From NCBI RefSeq assembly GCF_009495745.1, contig NZ_WIDQ01000018.1:1-64000 (forward strand): a stretch of 64,000 nucleotides of DNA. Reading direction: 5' to 3'. This document shows positions 54,230 to 63,638 of the stretch, one piece after another. The stretch is from Niveispirillum sp. SYP-B3756. GTDB taxonomy: Bacteria; Pseudomonadota; Alphaproteobacteria; Azospirillales; Azospirillaceae. Every line of letters starts with the position of its first letter. The first letter of the stretch is position 1. The position numbers were made by a program, and so were the translations under genes. The notes under the pieces were generated by a model. It saw only the letters and a program-made list of their open reading frames with translations. It did no database searches and was not told the origin of the DNA.

Positions 54230-54939
54230 GCATGAAAGCGCTGGCCGCGAAGGCGCGCGATTTGACCGCCGCCTATGGCCATCTGGAAGGCGAGGCGCTG
54301 CTGCGCCCGCTGATCGAAGAGGTTTTTAAGGGCAAGCTGGCGCTGGTGTCGTCCTTCGGGACGGAATCGGCGGTGCTGCTGCACCAGATCGCGCAGATCG
54401 ACCCGTCGCTGCCGGTGCTGTTCGTCAATACCCGCAAGCTGTTCGGGGAAACGCTGCGTTACCGCCGCACCCTGGAACAGCGCTTGGGCCTGACCGGTAT
54501 CCGCGAACTGTCACCGACCCCGGAAGCGGAGACGGAGCATGACAGGGATGGGATGCTCTGGCGTACCAACAATCTGGCCTGCTGTGACTTCCGCAAGGTG
54601 AAGGTGCTAGATGCCGGGCTGGCCCCATTTGATGCCTGGATCACCGGTCGCAAGCGCTATCAGGCGACCACCCGCGTCGAACTGCCCTTGTTCGAGGCGG
54701 CGGACGGCCGGATCAAAGTGAACCCACTGGCCGGCTGGGACCGGACGGATGTGGAAACCTATCTGGACCGGTACGACCTGCCCCGGCATCCGCTGGAGGA
54801 GGATGGTTACCTCTCCATCGGCTGTATGCCCTGTACCGACCGGGTCGCCCCCGGTGAAGACATTCGAGCCGGCCGCTGGCGCGGTCAAGAAAAGACGGAA
54901 TGCGGAATCCACCTGCCGCTTTCGCCGATTAACAGCTAA
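54226..54939 (+). CDS. cysH: Adenylyl-sulfate reductase, iron-sulfur type
   Basis: Reduces activated sulfate to sulfite. The 237 residues contain the CysH fold (LALVSSFGTESAVLLHQIAQ), the [4Fe-4S] ligands Cys-Cys (LACCDFRKV) and Cys-x2-Cys (IGCMPCTDR), and the catalytic ECGIHL near the C-terminus. The CC/CxxC pair indicates the APS-using subtype, although PAPS can also be used by some members. This fits an operon in which the APS kinase domain is fused to CysN. It is coupled to DUF934 by ATGA. Confidence 0.95.
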   Translation: MSMKALAAKARDLTAAYGHLEGEALLRPLIEEVFKGKLALVSSFGTESAVLLHQIAQIDPSLPVLFVNTRKLFGETLRYRRTLEQRLGLTGIRELSPTPEAETEHDRDGMLWRTNNLACCDFRKVKVLDAGLAPFDAWITGRKRYQATTRVELPLFEAADGRIKVNPLAGWDRTDVETYLDRYDLPRHPLEEDGYLSIGCMPCTDRVAPGEDIRAGRWRGQEKTECGIHLPLSPINS

Positions 54940-54956
54940 GGGGTGGGAGCCTCCAA

Positions 54957-55775
54957 ATGAGCAGCCTCGACCAACAGCATCTCGACCATCTCGACCAACT
55001 GGAAGCCCAGAGCATCTTCATCCTGCGCGAGGCGCGCGTGCGCCTGAAGCGGCTGGGTCTGCTCTGGTCGCTGGGCAAGGACAGCAATGTCCTGATCTGG
55101 CTGTGCCGCAAGGCCTTTTTGGGCGAGCTTCCCTTCCCGGTGGCGCATCTGGATACCGGTCTGGAATTCCCGGAATCCTATGAGTTCCGCGACCGGTACA
55201 GCCAGGAATGGGGCCTGAACCTGATCAAGGATGAGTGCCCGCCGATTGAGATGACGGACCCGACCCTGCCGCCCGGCACCCGTATCGCTGCGCGCAAGTC
55301 GCTGGGTCTGGCGGCCGCATTGGAAAAATACCAGTTTGACGGGCTGATCACCGGTATCCGCCGCGACGAACAGGCTACCCGCGCCAAGGAACGTATTTTC
55401 AGCCCGCGCGGGCTGGACGGTTCCTGGCAGGCGGCCAACCAGCCGCCGGAGTTCTGGGACCAGTTCACCATTGAACGCGCGCCGGGCACCCATATGCGCG
55501 TGCATCCGCTGCTGGCCTGGACCGAACTGGATGTCTGGCGCTACATCCAGCGGGAGGAAATCCCCCTGGTGCCGCTCTATTTCGCCAAGGATGGCAAGCG
55601 CTTCCGCTCGCTGGGCGAAATCGGCATCACCTTCCCGGTGGATAGCCATGCCAGCACCATCGAGGAAATCATCGAGGAGCTGGAGAATACCCGCACGCCT
55701 GAACGCGCCGGCCGGTCCATGGACCATGAGGCCGAAGACGCGTTTGAGCGCCTGCGCACCACCGGTTACCTGTAA
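54957..55775 (+). CDS. cysD: Sulfate adenylyltransferase subunit 2
   Basis: Catalytic adenylyltransferase subunit that forms APS from sulfate and ATP with the CysN GTPase. The 272 residues show the PP-loop signature in modified form (LLWSLGKDSNVLIWLCRKAF), FPVAHLDTGLEFPESYEFRD, GLITGIRRDEQATRAKERIF and the C-terminal RAGRSMDHE. It lies 17 nt after cysH and 24 nt before cysNC. Confidence 0.96.
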   Translation: MSSLDQQHLDHLDQLEAQSIFILREARVRLKRLGLLWSLGKDSNVLIWLCRKAFLGELPFPVAHLDTGLEFPESYEFRDRYSQEWGLNLIKDECPPIEMTDPTLPPGTRIAARKSLGLAAALEKYQFDGLITGIRRDEQATRAKERIFSPRGLDGSWQAANQPPEFWDQFTIERAPGTHMRVHPLLAWTELDVWRYIQREEIPLVPLYFAKDGKRFRSLGEIGITFPVDSHASTIEEIIEELENTRTPERAGRSMDHEAEDAFERLRTTGYL

Positions 55776-55799
55776 GCCTTAGCGGAAAAGAGCAAGATC

Positions 55800-57725
55800 A
55801 TGGCACCCGCCGCTACCTTGGCCGCCCCGCGCGCCGAAGCCCCGGTCCTGGCCCCCCGCAAGGCCCAGGCCCCCTATCCGATCGTGATCGTCGGCCATGT
55901 CGACCATGGCAAATCCACCCTGATCGGCCGTTTGCTGCATGATACGGACAGCCTGCCGGAAGGCCGTCTGGCCGAATTGCAGAAGGTTTCCAGCCAGCGC
56001 GGGCTGGAACTGGAATGGTCCTTCCTGCTGGACGCCTTGCAGATCGAACGAGACCAGGGCATCACCCTGGACACCACCCGCATCTGGTTCAAGACCGCCA
56101 AGCGCCCCTATGTGATCATCGATGCGCCGGGCCACCGCGAATTCCTGCGCAACATGGTGACCGGTGCATCCGGAGCCGATGCCGCCGTGCTGGTGACGGA
56201 TGCCGAACGCGGCGTGTCGGAACAGACCCGCCGCCATGCCTATCTGCTGTCGCTGCTGGGCGTCACCAAGGTCATCATCGCCGTCAACAAGATGGACCTG
56301 ATGGGCCATGCGGAGGCGGCCTGGCAGGCGGTGAAGGACGAGGTGTCCGCCTATCTCGCCAAGCTGGGGATGCAGCCGCTGTACGTCATCCCGCTGTCGG
56401 CGCGCCATGGCGACAATATCGCCACGCGCAGCCAGCAGATGGGCTGGTACCAGGGGCCGACCCTGCTGGAAGCGCTGGATTTGCTGACCCCGCCGGCAGG
56501 CCGGGCCGATGCCACCTTCCGGATGCCGATCCAGGACGTGTATCGCCGCGGCGACCGCCGCATGGCGGTTGGCCGGATCGAGACGGGCCGTATCCGCCTG
56601 GGTGACAAGGTGGAAATTGCGCCCACCGGCCAGCCAGCCACGGTGGCCAGCATCGATACCGGTCGCGGTGACGGTGAGCAGTTCGCCCGCGCCGGCCAGT
56701 CCGCCGCCATCTCCTTCATTGAAGATGCGGCCCTGGCGCGTGGCCAGATCATCGCCCCTGCCGGCCATATGCCGCATCTGGCCCTGGCGCTCCGCGTGCG
56801 GGCCTTCTGGCTGGATAGCGAGCCGCTGGTCGTCGGTTCCCGCCTGACCCTGCGCCTGACCACGGCTGAACATGCCGTGGTGGTGGAGAAGTTCGAACGC
56901 ATCGTCGATGTGGAAAACCTCAACGATGCCGACAGCCAGGAGTTGGGCCAGGGTGGCATCGCGGAGATCGTGCTGCGCAGTGCGGCCCCCATCGCCTTTG
57001 ACCCCCATACCGATCTGCCGATCACCGGCCGCGCCGGTCTCGCCCGTGGCACCCGCATCGTCGGCGGGGCCGTGGTGCTGGGGGCGGCGGAGAATGCCGG
57101 CAGCGTCAAGGGCCCGGTGACGGCGGTTGACAGCTCCGTTGACCGTGTGGCGTTCGAAGCGCGCAACGGCCATCGCGGTGGCGTGCTGTGGCTGTCCGGC
57201 CTGTCGGGTGCCGGCAAGTCCACCGTGGCCATGGGGGCCCAACGCCGCCTGTTTGATGATGGCTGGCGCGTGCTGGTGCTGGATGGCGACAATCTGCGCA
57301 AGGGGCTGAACAAGGATCTCGGCTTCAGCCCCGCCGAACGGCTGGAAAATGTCCGCCGCGTGGCCGAAGTGGCCAAGCTGATGGCGGAAAATGGCAGCGT
57401 CGTGCTGGTCAGCCTGATCTCCCCCACCGCCGAACTGCGCGAGCTGGCGCGGTCCATCGTCGGGGACGGGTTCCATGAAGTATGGGTGAAGGCCGACGTC
57501 AATACCTGCGCCCAGCGTGACCCCAAGGGCCTGTATGCCGCCGCCCGCGACGGCAAGATCGCCCAGTTCACCGGCGTGTCGGCCCCGTTCGAAGCCCCCG
57601 CCAGCCCCGATCTGGTGCTGGATACGGCGGAATTCGACATACCCACCACCACCGAACTGCTGATCGCCCATATCCGCCGCAACCTGGCGCTTGATCAGGC
57701 CGACGGTCACGCGGTGGGTATTTAA
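55800..57725 (+). CDS. cysNC: Bifunctional sulfate adenylyltransferase subunit 1/APS kinase
   Basis: Fusion of the CysN GTPase (1-445) and the CysC APS kinase (455-641). G motifs are GHVDHGKST (32-40), [20 protein letters not shown] and NKMDLM; the kinase P-loop is GLSGAGKST (about 468) with [16 protein letters not shown]. The CysN part activates CysD by GTP hydrolysis, and the CysC part phosphorylates APS to PAPS. With an APS-type CysH in the same operon, PAPS may mainly serve sulfation. Length 641 is normal for NodQ-like fusions. A terminator follows at once. Confidence 0.96.
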   Translation: MAPAATLAAPRAEAPVLAPRKAQAPYPIVIVGHVDHGKSTLIGRLLHDTDSLPEGRLAELQKVSSQRGLELEWSFLLDALQIERDQGITLDTTRIWFKTAKRPYVIIDAPGHREFLRNMVTGASGADAAVLVTDAERGVSEQTRRHAYLLSLLGVTKVIIAVNKMDLMGHAEAAWQAVKDEVSAYLAKLGMQPLYVIPLSARHGDNIATRSQQMGWYQGPTLLEALDLLTPPAGRADATFRMPIQDVYRRGDRRMAVGRIETGRIRLGDKVEIAPTGQPATVASIDTGRGDGEQFARAGQSAAISFIEDAALARGQIIAPAGHMPHLALALRVRAFWLDSEPLVVGSRLTLRLTTAEHAVVVEKFERIVDVENLNDADSQELGQGGIAEIVLRSAAPIAFDPHTDLPITGRAGLARGTRIVGGAVVLGAAENAGSVKGPVTAVDSSVDRVAFEARNGHRGGVLWLSGLSGAGKSTVAMGAQRRLFDDGWRVLVLDGDNLRKGLNKDLGFSPAERLENVRRVAEVAKLMAENGSVVLVSLISPTAELRELARSIVGDGFHEVWVKADVNTCAQRDPKGLYAAARDGKIAQFTGVSAPFEAPASPDLVLDTAEFDIPTTTELLIAHIRRNLALDQADGHAVGI

Positions 57726-57733
57726 ATGTGACA

Positions 57734-57763
57734 GGGGCGGCCGGCACGGGCCGCCCCTTTTTT
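57734..57763 (+). terminator. Terminator of the cys operon
   Basis: The stem GGGGCGGCC/GGCCGCCCC is followed by six T, 8 nt after the cysNC stop. Its T tract touches the stop codon of the convergent cyclase gene. Confidence 0.9.
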
Positions 57764-60700
57764 ATGCTGACGCCGCCGCAGCAGTGGCCGCATCATCGGC
57801 GACCACCACCCGGTCGCGCCCCTGCTGCTTGGCAACATAAAGCGCGGCATCAGCCCGGCTCAGCAGGTGGGCAACGTCCCCATCGGCGGCCTGGAAACTG
57901 GCCACCCCCAGGCTGGCCGTCAGCCGCACGGCCAGCCCTTCATGGCTGATCGGCAGATCACTGATCACCCGCCGCAGCCGTTCCGCCAGTTCCCGCGCCA
58001 CCTCTACCGGGGTTTCCGGCAGCAGTACGGCCACTTCCTCCCCGCCATAGCGCGCCACCCGATCGGTGGAGCGCACCGCCTTCAGCAGACGGCGCGCTGC
58101 TTCCTGCAAGGCGACATCGCCCATGGCATGGCCATGCGTATCATTGATGCGCTTGAAATGGTCCAGATCAATCAGCAGCAGGCTGAGCGGACGGGCATAG
58201 CGGGAAGCGCGGTCAATCTCCGCCTGGGCCAGTTCATCGAACCGCCGCCGGTTCAGCAGACCGGTCAGCGGGTCGGTGCTGGCCAGCCGCTGCAGCTCGG
58301 CATTGGCCTCCATCAGGTCGCGGGTGCGTTCCGCCACCACCGATTCCAGGCGCCGGCGCTGGTGGCGCAAGGCCGCCGTGCGGGCCTGCACCAGCAGGGC
58401 CACCAGCCCCAGCCCCAACAGGAGGGCTGCCGCCCTTGCCCACAGGGTCTGATACCAGGCCGGCAGCACCTTCACCGCCAGGGAACGGATGCTGGCCCCC
58501 CATTGCCCATCCTTATTGGTGGCCCGCAGCCGCAGCACATAATCACCGGGTGGCAGGTTGGTATAGGTGGCCGTCCGGCTCAAGGCATCCGCCTGGACCC
58601 AGCCTTCATCAAAGCCGCTGAGATGATAGGCATAATGCACCGAGTCCGGTCCGGCAAAATCCAACGCCGCAAAGGACAGGGCCAGCGTGCGGCTGTGCGG
58701 CGGCAGCGTCACCTGGGTCGGGCTGGTAGGCGGGCGCCCGTTGACTGCACTGACGGCATTATTCAGGGCCCCGGACGGCACCGGGCGATTGTCGATCCGC
58801 ATATCCGTCACCACCAGCGGCGGCTGATAGGTCCAGTCGCGCAGCCAGGCCGGCCGCACGATGCTGAGCCCCTCCCGCCCGCCGAACAGCAGGGCGCCAT
58901 CCGGCAGGGCGACGGCGACGGCCATGCTGGCCCCATGCACCCCAACCCCATCATCCAGATCAAAGGCCCGCACGCTGAGGGTTTCCGGATCGATGCGGGC
59001 CAGCCCGCCTTCCGTATTGGCCCAGATGCGGCCATCGGCGTCCTGCACCAGGGCATGGACACTGTCGCCGGGCAGGCCGGTGCGGCTGTTGACCTGATGG
59101 AAACGGAAATGCCCTGCACCGGCGTTTTTATCCTGAACGCTGATGCCGCCGCCCAGCGTACCCACCCAGAGCTGTCCGTTCCGATCATAAAGCAGGGCGG
59201 TGATAAAATTATGCGCCAGCGACCGCAGATCCCATGACCGGTTCTGCACCCGCCGCAGCCGGCCCTCGCTGGTATCCAGCAGGTGCAGGCCATTATGGGT
59301 GCCCACCCAGATGGCCCCGCCGGGAGCCGCCGCCAGCACGCGTACCCGATCATCCGACAGGCTGCCTTCATCATCGGGATCATGACGAAAGCGGGTGACG
59401 GCGCCGCTGGCCGGTTCGTAGCGGATCAAGCCATCGCTGGCCAGCCACAGGGCACCCTCCACCGGCAGGATGGCATAAACCGGCAGCAGGTCCAGGCCGG
59501 CCGGCAGGGGCACCCGCTCCACCCGCCCAGCCTGGCGGTTATAGCGGACCAACCCCAGCAGGGTGCCGATCCAGACATCGCCGGCCGCATCCTGCGCCAG
59601 GGAAAGCACCGTGGCACGTGGCAGTGCGGCAGCGTTGCCGGTGCCCGGCAGCAACAAGGCATTGCGACCGCTGGCCGGGTCCAGCCGTTCAATGCCCTGC
59701 CCTTCCAACCCCAGCCAGACTTCCCCCTCGCGGGTGGTTAAGGCGGAGCGCACCAGCGCCTGCCGGGGGACGCCGGACGGCCCTGGTAGATAGAAGACCG
59801 AGAGAATGCCGGTATTGGCAGGATTATGCACATTCAACCCGCTACCCCAGGTGGCAACCCAGATCAGCCCGGCCCGATCGCGCAGCATCATATGAACCGC
59901 ATCACCGCTAAGGCTGGTGCCCAGCGCCGGATCGTGGCGGATGGGCCGCACCATGCCCGTCGCCTCCTCCAGTTCCAGCAGACCGCCAGGGCTGGTCGCC
60001 ATCCAGATGCGTCGGCGGGAATCGCCCCCCGCGACGGGTGGCAAATCCTGGAGCGCCTGGATCACATGGTGGTCTGCCATCTGATCCGTTGCCAGCCGGA
60101 CATCATAAAGGCGCACCGTCTGGTGCAGCAGATCATGGCAGAGCACAAAACCCGATCGGGTGGCCACCCATAACCGGCCCTGGCCATCGCTGAACAGGGC
60201 AGAGATGGCGGCATCCTCGGGAAGCCCCGCCTGTCGCAACAGGGCCCCGGCATCTTGAAACACAGGATCAGCGGGCGTCCGCCGCCGCAGGCCACGGCTG
60301 GTACCAATCCACAGCACACCATCATGATCAACCTGAAGGGCCGTTACATCGATGCCCGCCCCGGCCGTCACGGGCACTGGCCCGTCCAGGGGAACGGTTT
60401 GCAGCACGCCGCTGTCAGGGTTCATCCGAACCAGGCCGGCACGCGTGGCCAGCCATAAATCCCCCTGGAAATCCTCTGCGATGCGCTCCACCGGCACCTC
60501 GCCCCGGCCACCGGCATGGACGGCGTAGCGCGCGAAGCCGCCCGTATCCGGCACATAGCGGACAAGGCCGCCCGTATTCGTGGCCACCCACAGCCGCCCC
60601 ACCCTGTCCACATGCAGGGCGTTGACATAGCCATCGGGCAGGGAGGCCGGGTCACGCGGATCGGGCTGGAACAGGGTGAAACGATAGCCATCATAACGGG

Positions 60701-60968
60701 CCAGCCCCACGGGCGTACCCACCCAGATGAATCCCGCCCCATCCTGGGCAATGGCGGTAACGATATCGCCGGGCAGGCCGCGGTCCCGCCCCAGGCGCTG
60801 GAACATCACGGCCGACTGATCTTCCCAATAGCGCTCAGACGCCGGTGCCGCCATTGATCCGCCCGCCAGCAGCAGGCAAGCCGACAGCACCAGCCAGGCC
60901 CGGTATCCTAACCAGCGCCTGAACCCTGCCAGAACGTTAAAGATCAATGCCTTGGTTTTTCTTTTCAT
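57762..60968 (-). CDS. Two-component-propeller sensor diguanylate cyclase
   Basis: Membrane sensor of about 1068 residues that should make cyclic di-GMP. After a signal/anchor (AWLVLSACLLLAGGSMAA) come fourteen-odd propeller repeats (DGAGFIWVGTPVGLARYDGY, DRVGRLWVATNTGGLVRY), a Y_Y_Y domain (YAYHLSGFDEGWVQAD, YTNLPPGDYVLRLRATNKDG), one membrane helix (ALLLGLGLVALLVQA), a short coiled coil and a GGDEF domain with RYGGEEVAVLLP and an inhibitory site RSTD five residues before it. The active-site GGEEV keeps the catalytic Glu. The start at 60968 is a choice; ATGs further upstream exist. It is divergent from a second cyclase gene. Confidence 0.9.
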   Translation of the reverse strand: MKRKTKALIFNVLAGFRRWLGYRAWLVLSACLLLAGGSMAAPASERYWEDQSAVMFQRLGRDRGLPGDIVTAIAQDGAGFIWVGTPVGLARYDGYRFTLFQPDPRDPASLPDGYVNALHVDRVGRLWVATNTGGLVRYVPDTGGFARYAVHAGGRGEVPVERIAEDFQGDLWLATRAGLVRMNPDSGVLQTVPLDGPVPVTAGAGIDVTALQVDHDGVLWIGTSRGLRRRTPADPVFQDAGALLRQAGLPEDAAISALFSDGQGRLWVATRSGFVLCHDLLHQTVRLYDVRLATDQMADHHVIQALQDLPPVAGGDSRRRIWMATSPGGLLELEEATGMVRPIRHDPALGTSLSGDAVHMMLRDRAGLIWVATWGSGLNVHNPANTGILSVFYLPGPSGVPRQALVRSALTTREGEVWLGLEGQGIERLDPASGRNALLLPGTGNAAALPRATVLSLAQDAAGDVWIGTLLGLVRYNRQAGRVERVPLPAGLDLLPVYAILPVEGALWLASDGLIRYEPASGAVTRFRHDPDDEGSLSDDRVRVLAAAPGGAIWVGTHNGLHLLDTSEGRLRRVQNRSWDLRSLAHNFITALLYDRNGQLWVGTLGGGISVQDKNAGAGHFRFHQVNSRTGLPGDSVHALVQDADGRIWANTEGGLARIDPETLSVRAFDLDDGVGVHGASMAVAVALPDGALLFGGREGLSIVRPAWLRDWTYQPPLVVTDMRIDNRPVPSGALNNAVSAVNGRPPTSPTQVTLPPHSRTLALSFAALDFAGPDSVHYAYHLSGFDEGWVQADALSRTATYTNLPPGDYVLRLRATNKDGQWGASIRSLAVKVLPAWYQTLWARAAALLLGLGLVALLVQARTAALRHQRRRLESVVAERTRDLMEANAELQRLASTDPLTGLLNRRRFDELAQAEIDRASRYARPLSLLLIDLDHFKRINDTHGHAMGDVALQEAARRLLKAVRSTDRVARYGGEEVAVLLPETPVEVARELAERLRRVISDLPISHEGLAVRLTASLGVASFQAADGDVAHLLSRADAALYVAKQQGRDRVVVADDAATAAAASA

Positions 60969-61371
60969 CTCTTGCGCATACCGCCCCCGCGCACAGGCAG
61001 CCATGAATGAAGGATCGTCCTGTACGTTGCTGATAGCTGATGGCGTGACCGGATTTTTTTGGAACATACAAAGAAAATCATACTGAGTTATTAAAGAAGC
61101 CGTCCAAAGCGGCCTATGGTGGCATGTGGCGACGCTGCAAAATTCCAGCACCCGTGTTATGCTAAACCGTGATGGACAGAACTCATCGCGGTTTGGTATG
61201 GCGGCGACCGCTACCGCGCGGCACGTGCCGCGTGAAGCCAAGCCGCCGGATGGCGGCGCTGGCGATTGAGGGCCTTGATCCAAACCAGTAGGTTCTGATC
61301 AAGGCAACGAAATATGGTCCAGTTGCCGTTTTGGAATAAAGGCCGCCCGTTGCCGGCGGGTGGATCAAACG
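60969..61371. other. Divergent region between two diguanylate cyclase genes
   Basis: About 400 nt that must hold both promoters and also contain structured repeat copy B (61199-61313). An AT-rich patch lies at about 61050-61090. No additional gene is evident. Confidence 0.5.
61199..61313 (+). repeat. Structured intergenic repeat, copy B
   Basis: A palindrome CGCGGCAC/GTGCCGCG (61217-61232) is followed by the linker GTGAAGCCAA, a stem GCCGCC-GGAT-GGCGGC (61242-61257), the conserved GGCGATTGAGG, and a 9-bp stem GCCTTGATC/GATCAAGGC (61272-61305) ending in AACGAAAT. It lies 59 nt upstream of the PleD-like regulator gene, in its 5' region. Confidence 0.78.
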
Positions 61372-62625
61372 ATGCGCACGATATATTTCCTCGATGATGG
61401 CCCGTGCCTCGGGGATAGCCTGATCGATTTCCTACAACTCTACGGATATGCGGTCCAGTTTTTTGACAATCCTGCGCAGCTGGCCGCCGGGATGGCAGAG
61501 GCTGTGCCGGATGCGGTCATTCTGGGCGCCAGCCAGCAGCCGCTGGCCGAGCATATGCCGGCTCTGGCGGATCTGGTGCCCCGTGATGCAGCGGGGCGGA
61601 CGCGCTGCCCGCTGATCGTTACGGCCGACCAGCAGGATTTTGCTGCCCGGCTGGCGGCCGTGAGGGCCGGGGCGGCGGCGTTCCTGGGCCAGCCGGTTGA
61701 CCCGCAGACATTGCTGGAACGGCTGGATGAGCTGACGGAGATGCAGCCGCCGCAGCCTTTCCGCATTCTGCTGGTCGAAGATGATCCGGTGATGGGGCAG
61801 ATTTATCTGGCCGCCCTGGTCCGGGCGGGAATGGAGGTGCGCAGCATCGCCGATCCGACCCTGGTGATCGAGGCGATCCATGACAGCGATCCCGACCTGC
61901 TGATCACCGATCTGAACATGCCGCAATGTTCCGGCCTGGAACTGGCCGCCGTCATCCGCAGCCATGCGGATTTGACCGCCTTGCCCATCGTGTTCCTGAC
62001 CGGGGATGCCGGGCAGGACAGCCGGCGCAGCGCCGTCAACCTGGGCAGCGACGCCTTTCTGACCAAGCCGGTGCAGCTGGGCGATCTGGTAGAAACGGCG
62101 CGGGCGCGCGCCCGGCGGGCACGGGCGCTGCGTGCCCTGATGGTGCGCGACAGCCTGACCGGCACCCTGAACCATGGCAGCATCAAGGAGATGCTGGTCA
62201 GTGAGTTGGGTCGGGTCCGGCGGGAGGGAGACGGGCTCTGCCTCGCCATGATCGATATCGACCATTTCAAGCAGGTCAATGACAGCCGCGGCCATGCCAG
62301 CGGCGACCGGGTGATCAAATCCCTGGCCCGGCTGCTGCGCCAGAACCTGCGCCGCAGCGACCATATCGGCCGCTATGGCGGGGAGGAATTCGCCATCATC
62401 CTGCCACGCACCCCCCTGGCTGATGCCCAACGCCGCCTGGACGCGTTACGGGTGCAGTTTGCCCAATTGGTGCAGCCGCACAGAATGGGTGATTTCCGCG
62501 TCACCTTCAGCGCTGGCATCGTGCAGGATGACGGGCAGGCCGAGGCTGGCACCCTGATCGAGGCGGCCGACGCCGCCCTCTATGCCGCCAAACGGGCCGG
62601 GCGCAACCGGGTGGTGGTGGGTTGA
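61372..62625 (+). CDS. PleD-like response regulator with diguanylate cyclase output
   Basis: A 417-residue protein with two receiver domains and a GGDEF domain. The first receiver (1-122) keeps Asp8-Asp9 but has Gly at the phosphoacceptor position (VILGASQQP) and Gln instead of Lys (LGQPV), so it is degenerate and probably serves dimerisation as in PleD. The second (132-245) is complete: Asp137-Asp138, Asp180, Lys232. The cyclase domain has RYGGEEFAIILP (334-345) and an inhibitory RRSD (327-330). The ATG at 61372 follows GGTGG by about 8 nt. It overlaps the phosphoesterase start by one base. Confidence 0.93.
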   Translation: MRTIYFLDDGPCLGDSLIDFLQLYGYAVQFFDNPAQLAAGMAEAVPDAVILGASQQPLAEHMPALADLVPRDAAGRTRCPLIVTADQQDFAARLAAVRAGAAAFLGQPVDPQTLLERLDELTEMQPPQPFRILLVEDDPVMGQIYLAALVRAGMEVRSIADPTLVIEAIHDSDPDLLITDLNMPQCSGLELAAVIRSHADLTALPIVFLTGDAGQDSRRSAVNLGSDAFLTKPVQLGDLVETARARARRARALRALMVRDSLTGTLNHGSIKEMLVSELGRVRREGDGLCLAMIDIDHFKQVNDSRGHASGDRVIKSLARLLRQNLRRSDHIGRYGGEEFAIILPRTPLADAQRRLDALRVQFAQLVQPHRMGDFRVTFSAGIVQDDGQAEAGTLIEAADAALYAAKRAGRNRVVVG

Positions 62626-63476
62626 TGCGGCTATGGGCCATCGCCGACCTGCATCTGGCGGCTGCGGAAAATCGCGCCGCCCTGGCCAGTCTGCCGGACC
62701 ATGGCGATGACTGGCTGATCCTGGCCGGGGACGTGGCCGAACGGCCGGACCATCTGGACGACGCTTTCAGCCTGTTGGCCCAGCGTTTCGCCCGGCTGAT
62801 CTGGGTGCCGGGCAATCATGAGCTATGGACCCTGCCCGGCCCCGATGGCCCCCTGCGCGGGCAGGCAAAATATCAGGCCATGCTGGATGTCGCCCGCCGC
62901 CACGGTGTGCTGACCCCGGAAGACCCCTACCCGGTCTGGACCGGCCCTGATGGGCCGGTGCTGATCGTGCCGCTGTTCCTGCTCTATGATTACAGCTTCC
63001 GCCCGGCGACGGTGGCGGCTGCCGATGTACTGGCCTGGGCCTGGGAACATCGGCTGCGCAGCGCTGATGAGGTGCGGTTGTCACCCGCCCCCTATGACAG
63101 CCGCGCCGCCTGGTGTGCCGCACGGGTGGCCACCACGGCTGAGCGGCTGACGGCGGAACGGCCGGCCGGGATGCCCACCATCCTGGTAAACCATTTCCCG
63201 CTGCGGGCCGATCTGGTGACATTGCGCCGCATCCCCCGGTTCAGCCCCTGGTGCGGCACGGTGCTGACGCAGGACTGGCACCAGCAGTTCGGCGCTGTGG
63301 TCTGCGTGCATGGGCACCTGCATGTACCGGCCACCCATTGGCGTGACGGGGTGCGGTTTGAAGAGGTCTCCCTGGGCTATCCCAAGCAATGGCAACCGCA
63401 CGGGCGGGGGCCGGAACAGGCGCTGCGGCTGATCTGGCCCCCACCGGTGACAGAGATGGCGACAGCGTTGGTATGA
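62625..63476 (+). CDS. Metallophosphoesterase
   Basis: Calcineurin-like phosphoesterase of 283 residues with the metal-binding motifs in order: DLHLA (D-x-H), GDVAERPDH (GD), PGNHELW (GNHE), VNHFPLR and VHGHLHVP (GHxH). The substrate is unknown; related single-domain enzymes act on nucleotides, phosphoproteins or lipids. Its ATG overlaps the stop of the cyclase response regulator (TGATG), so the two are translationally coupled, which raises the possibility that it works in the same signalling branch. Structured repeat C starts 3 nt after the stop. Confidence 0.9.
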   Translation: MRLWAIADLHLAAAENRAALASLPDHGDDWLILAGDVAERPDHLDDAFSLLAQRFARLIWVPGNHELWTLPGPDGPLRGQAKYQAMLDVARRHGVLTPEDPYPVWTGPDGPVLIVPLFLLYDYSFRPATVAAADVLAWAWEHRLRSADEVRLSPAPYDSRAAWCAARVATTAERLTAERPAGMPTILVNHFPLRADLVTLRRIPRFSPWCGTVLTQDWHQQFGAVVCVHGHLHVPATHWRDGVRFEEVSLGYPKQWQPHGRGPEQALRLIWPPPVTEMATALV

Positions 63477-63479
63477 AAC

Positions 63480-63600
63480 CACCCCGCCTGAAGGTTGTGC
63501 CTCAGGCGGGGTGAAGGCCGGCGACCGCCGGCCCGCCGCTTATGCGGTGTGAGCCAAGCCCGCGGAAGCGGGTGCCCGGCGATTGAGGGAAATTTGTGTG
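63480..63600 (+). repeat. Structured intergenic repeat, copy C
   Basis: Hairpins: CACCCCGCCTGA with its complement (63480-63513), GGCCGGCG-AC-CGCCGGCC (63516-63533, identical to copy D), CGCCGC-TTAT-GCGGTG with one G-T pair (63534-63549), linker TGAGCCAAGC, CCCGC-GGAA-GCGGG (63559-63572), then GTGCCCGGCGATTGAGG and GAAATTTGTGTG. It directly follows the phosphoesterase stop codon. Confidence 0.82.
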
Positions 63601-63638
63601 ATAGGATAGCCCCCTCACCCGCAGTGAAAGCTTTGCCC

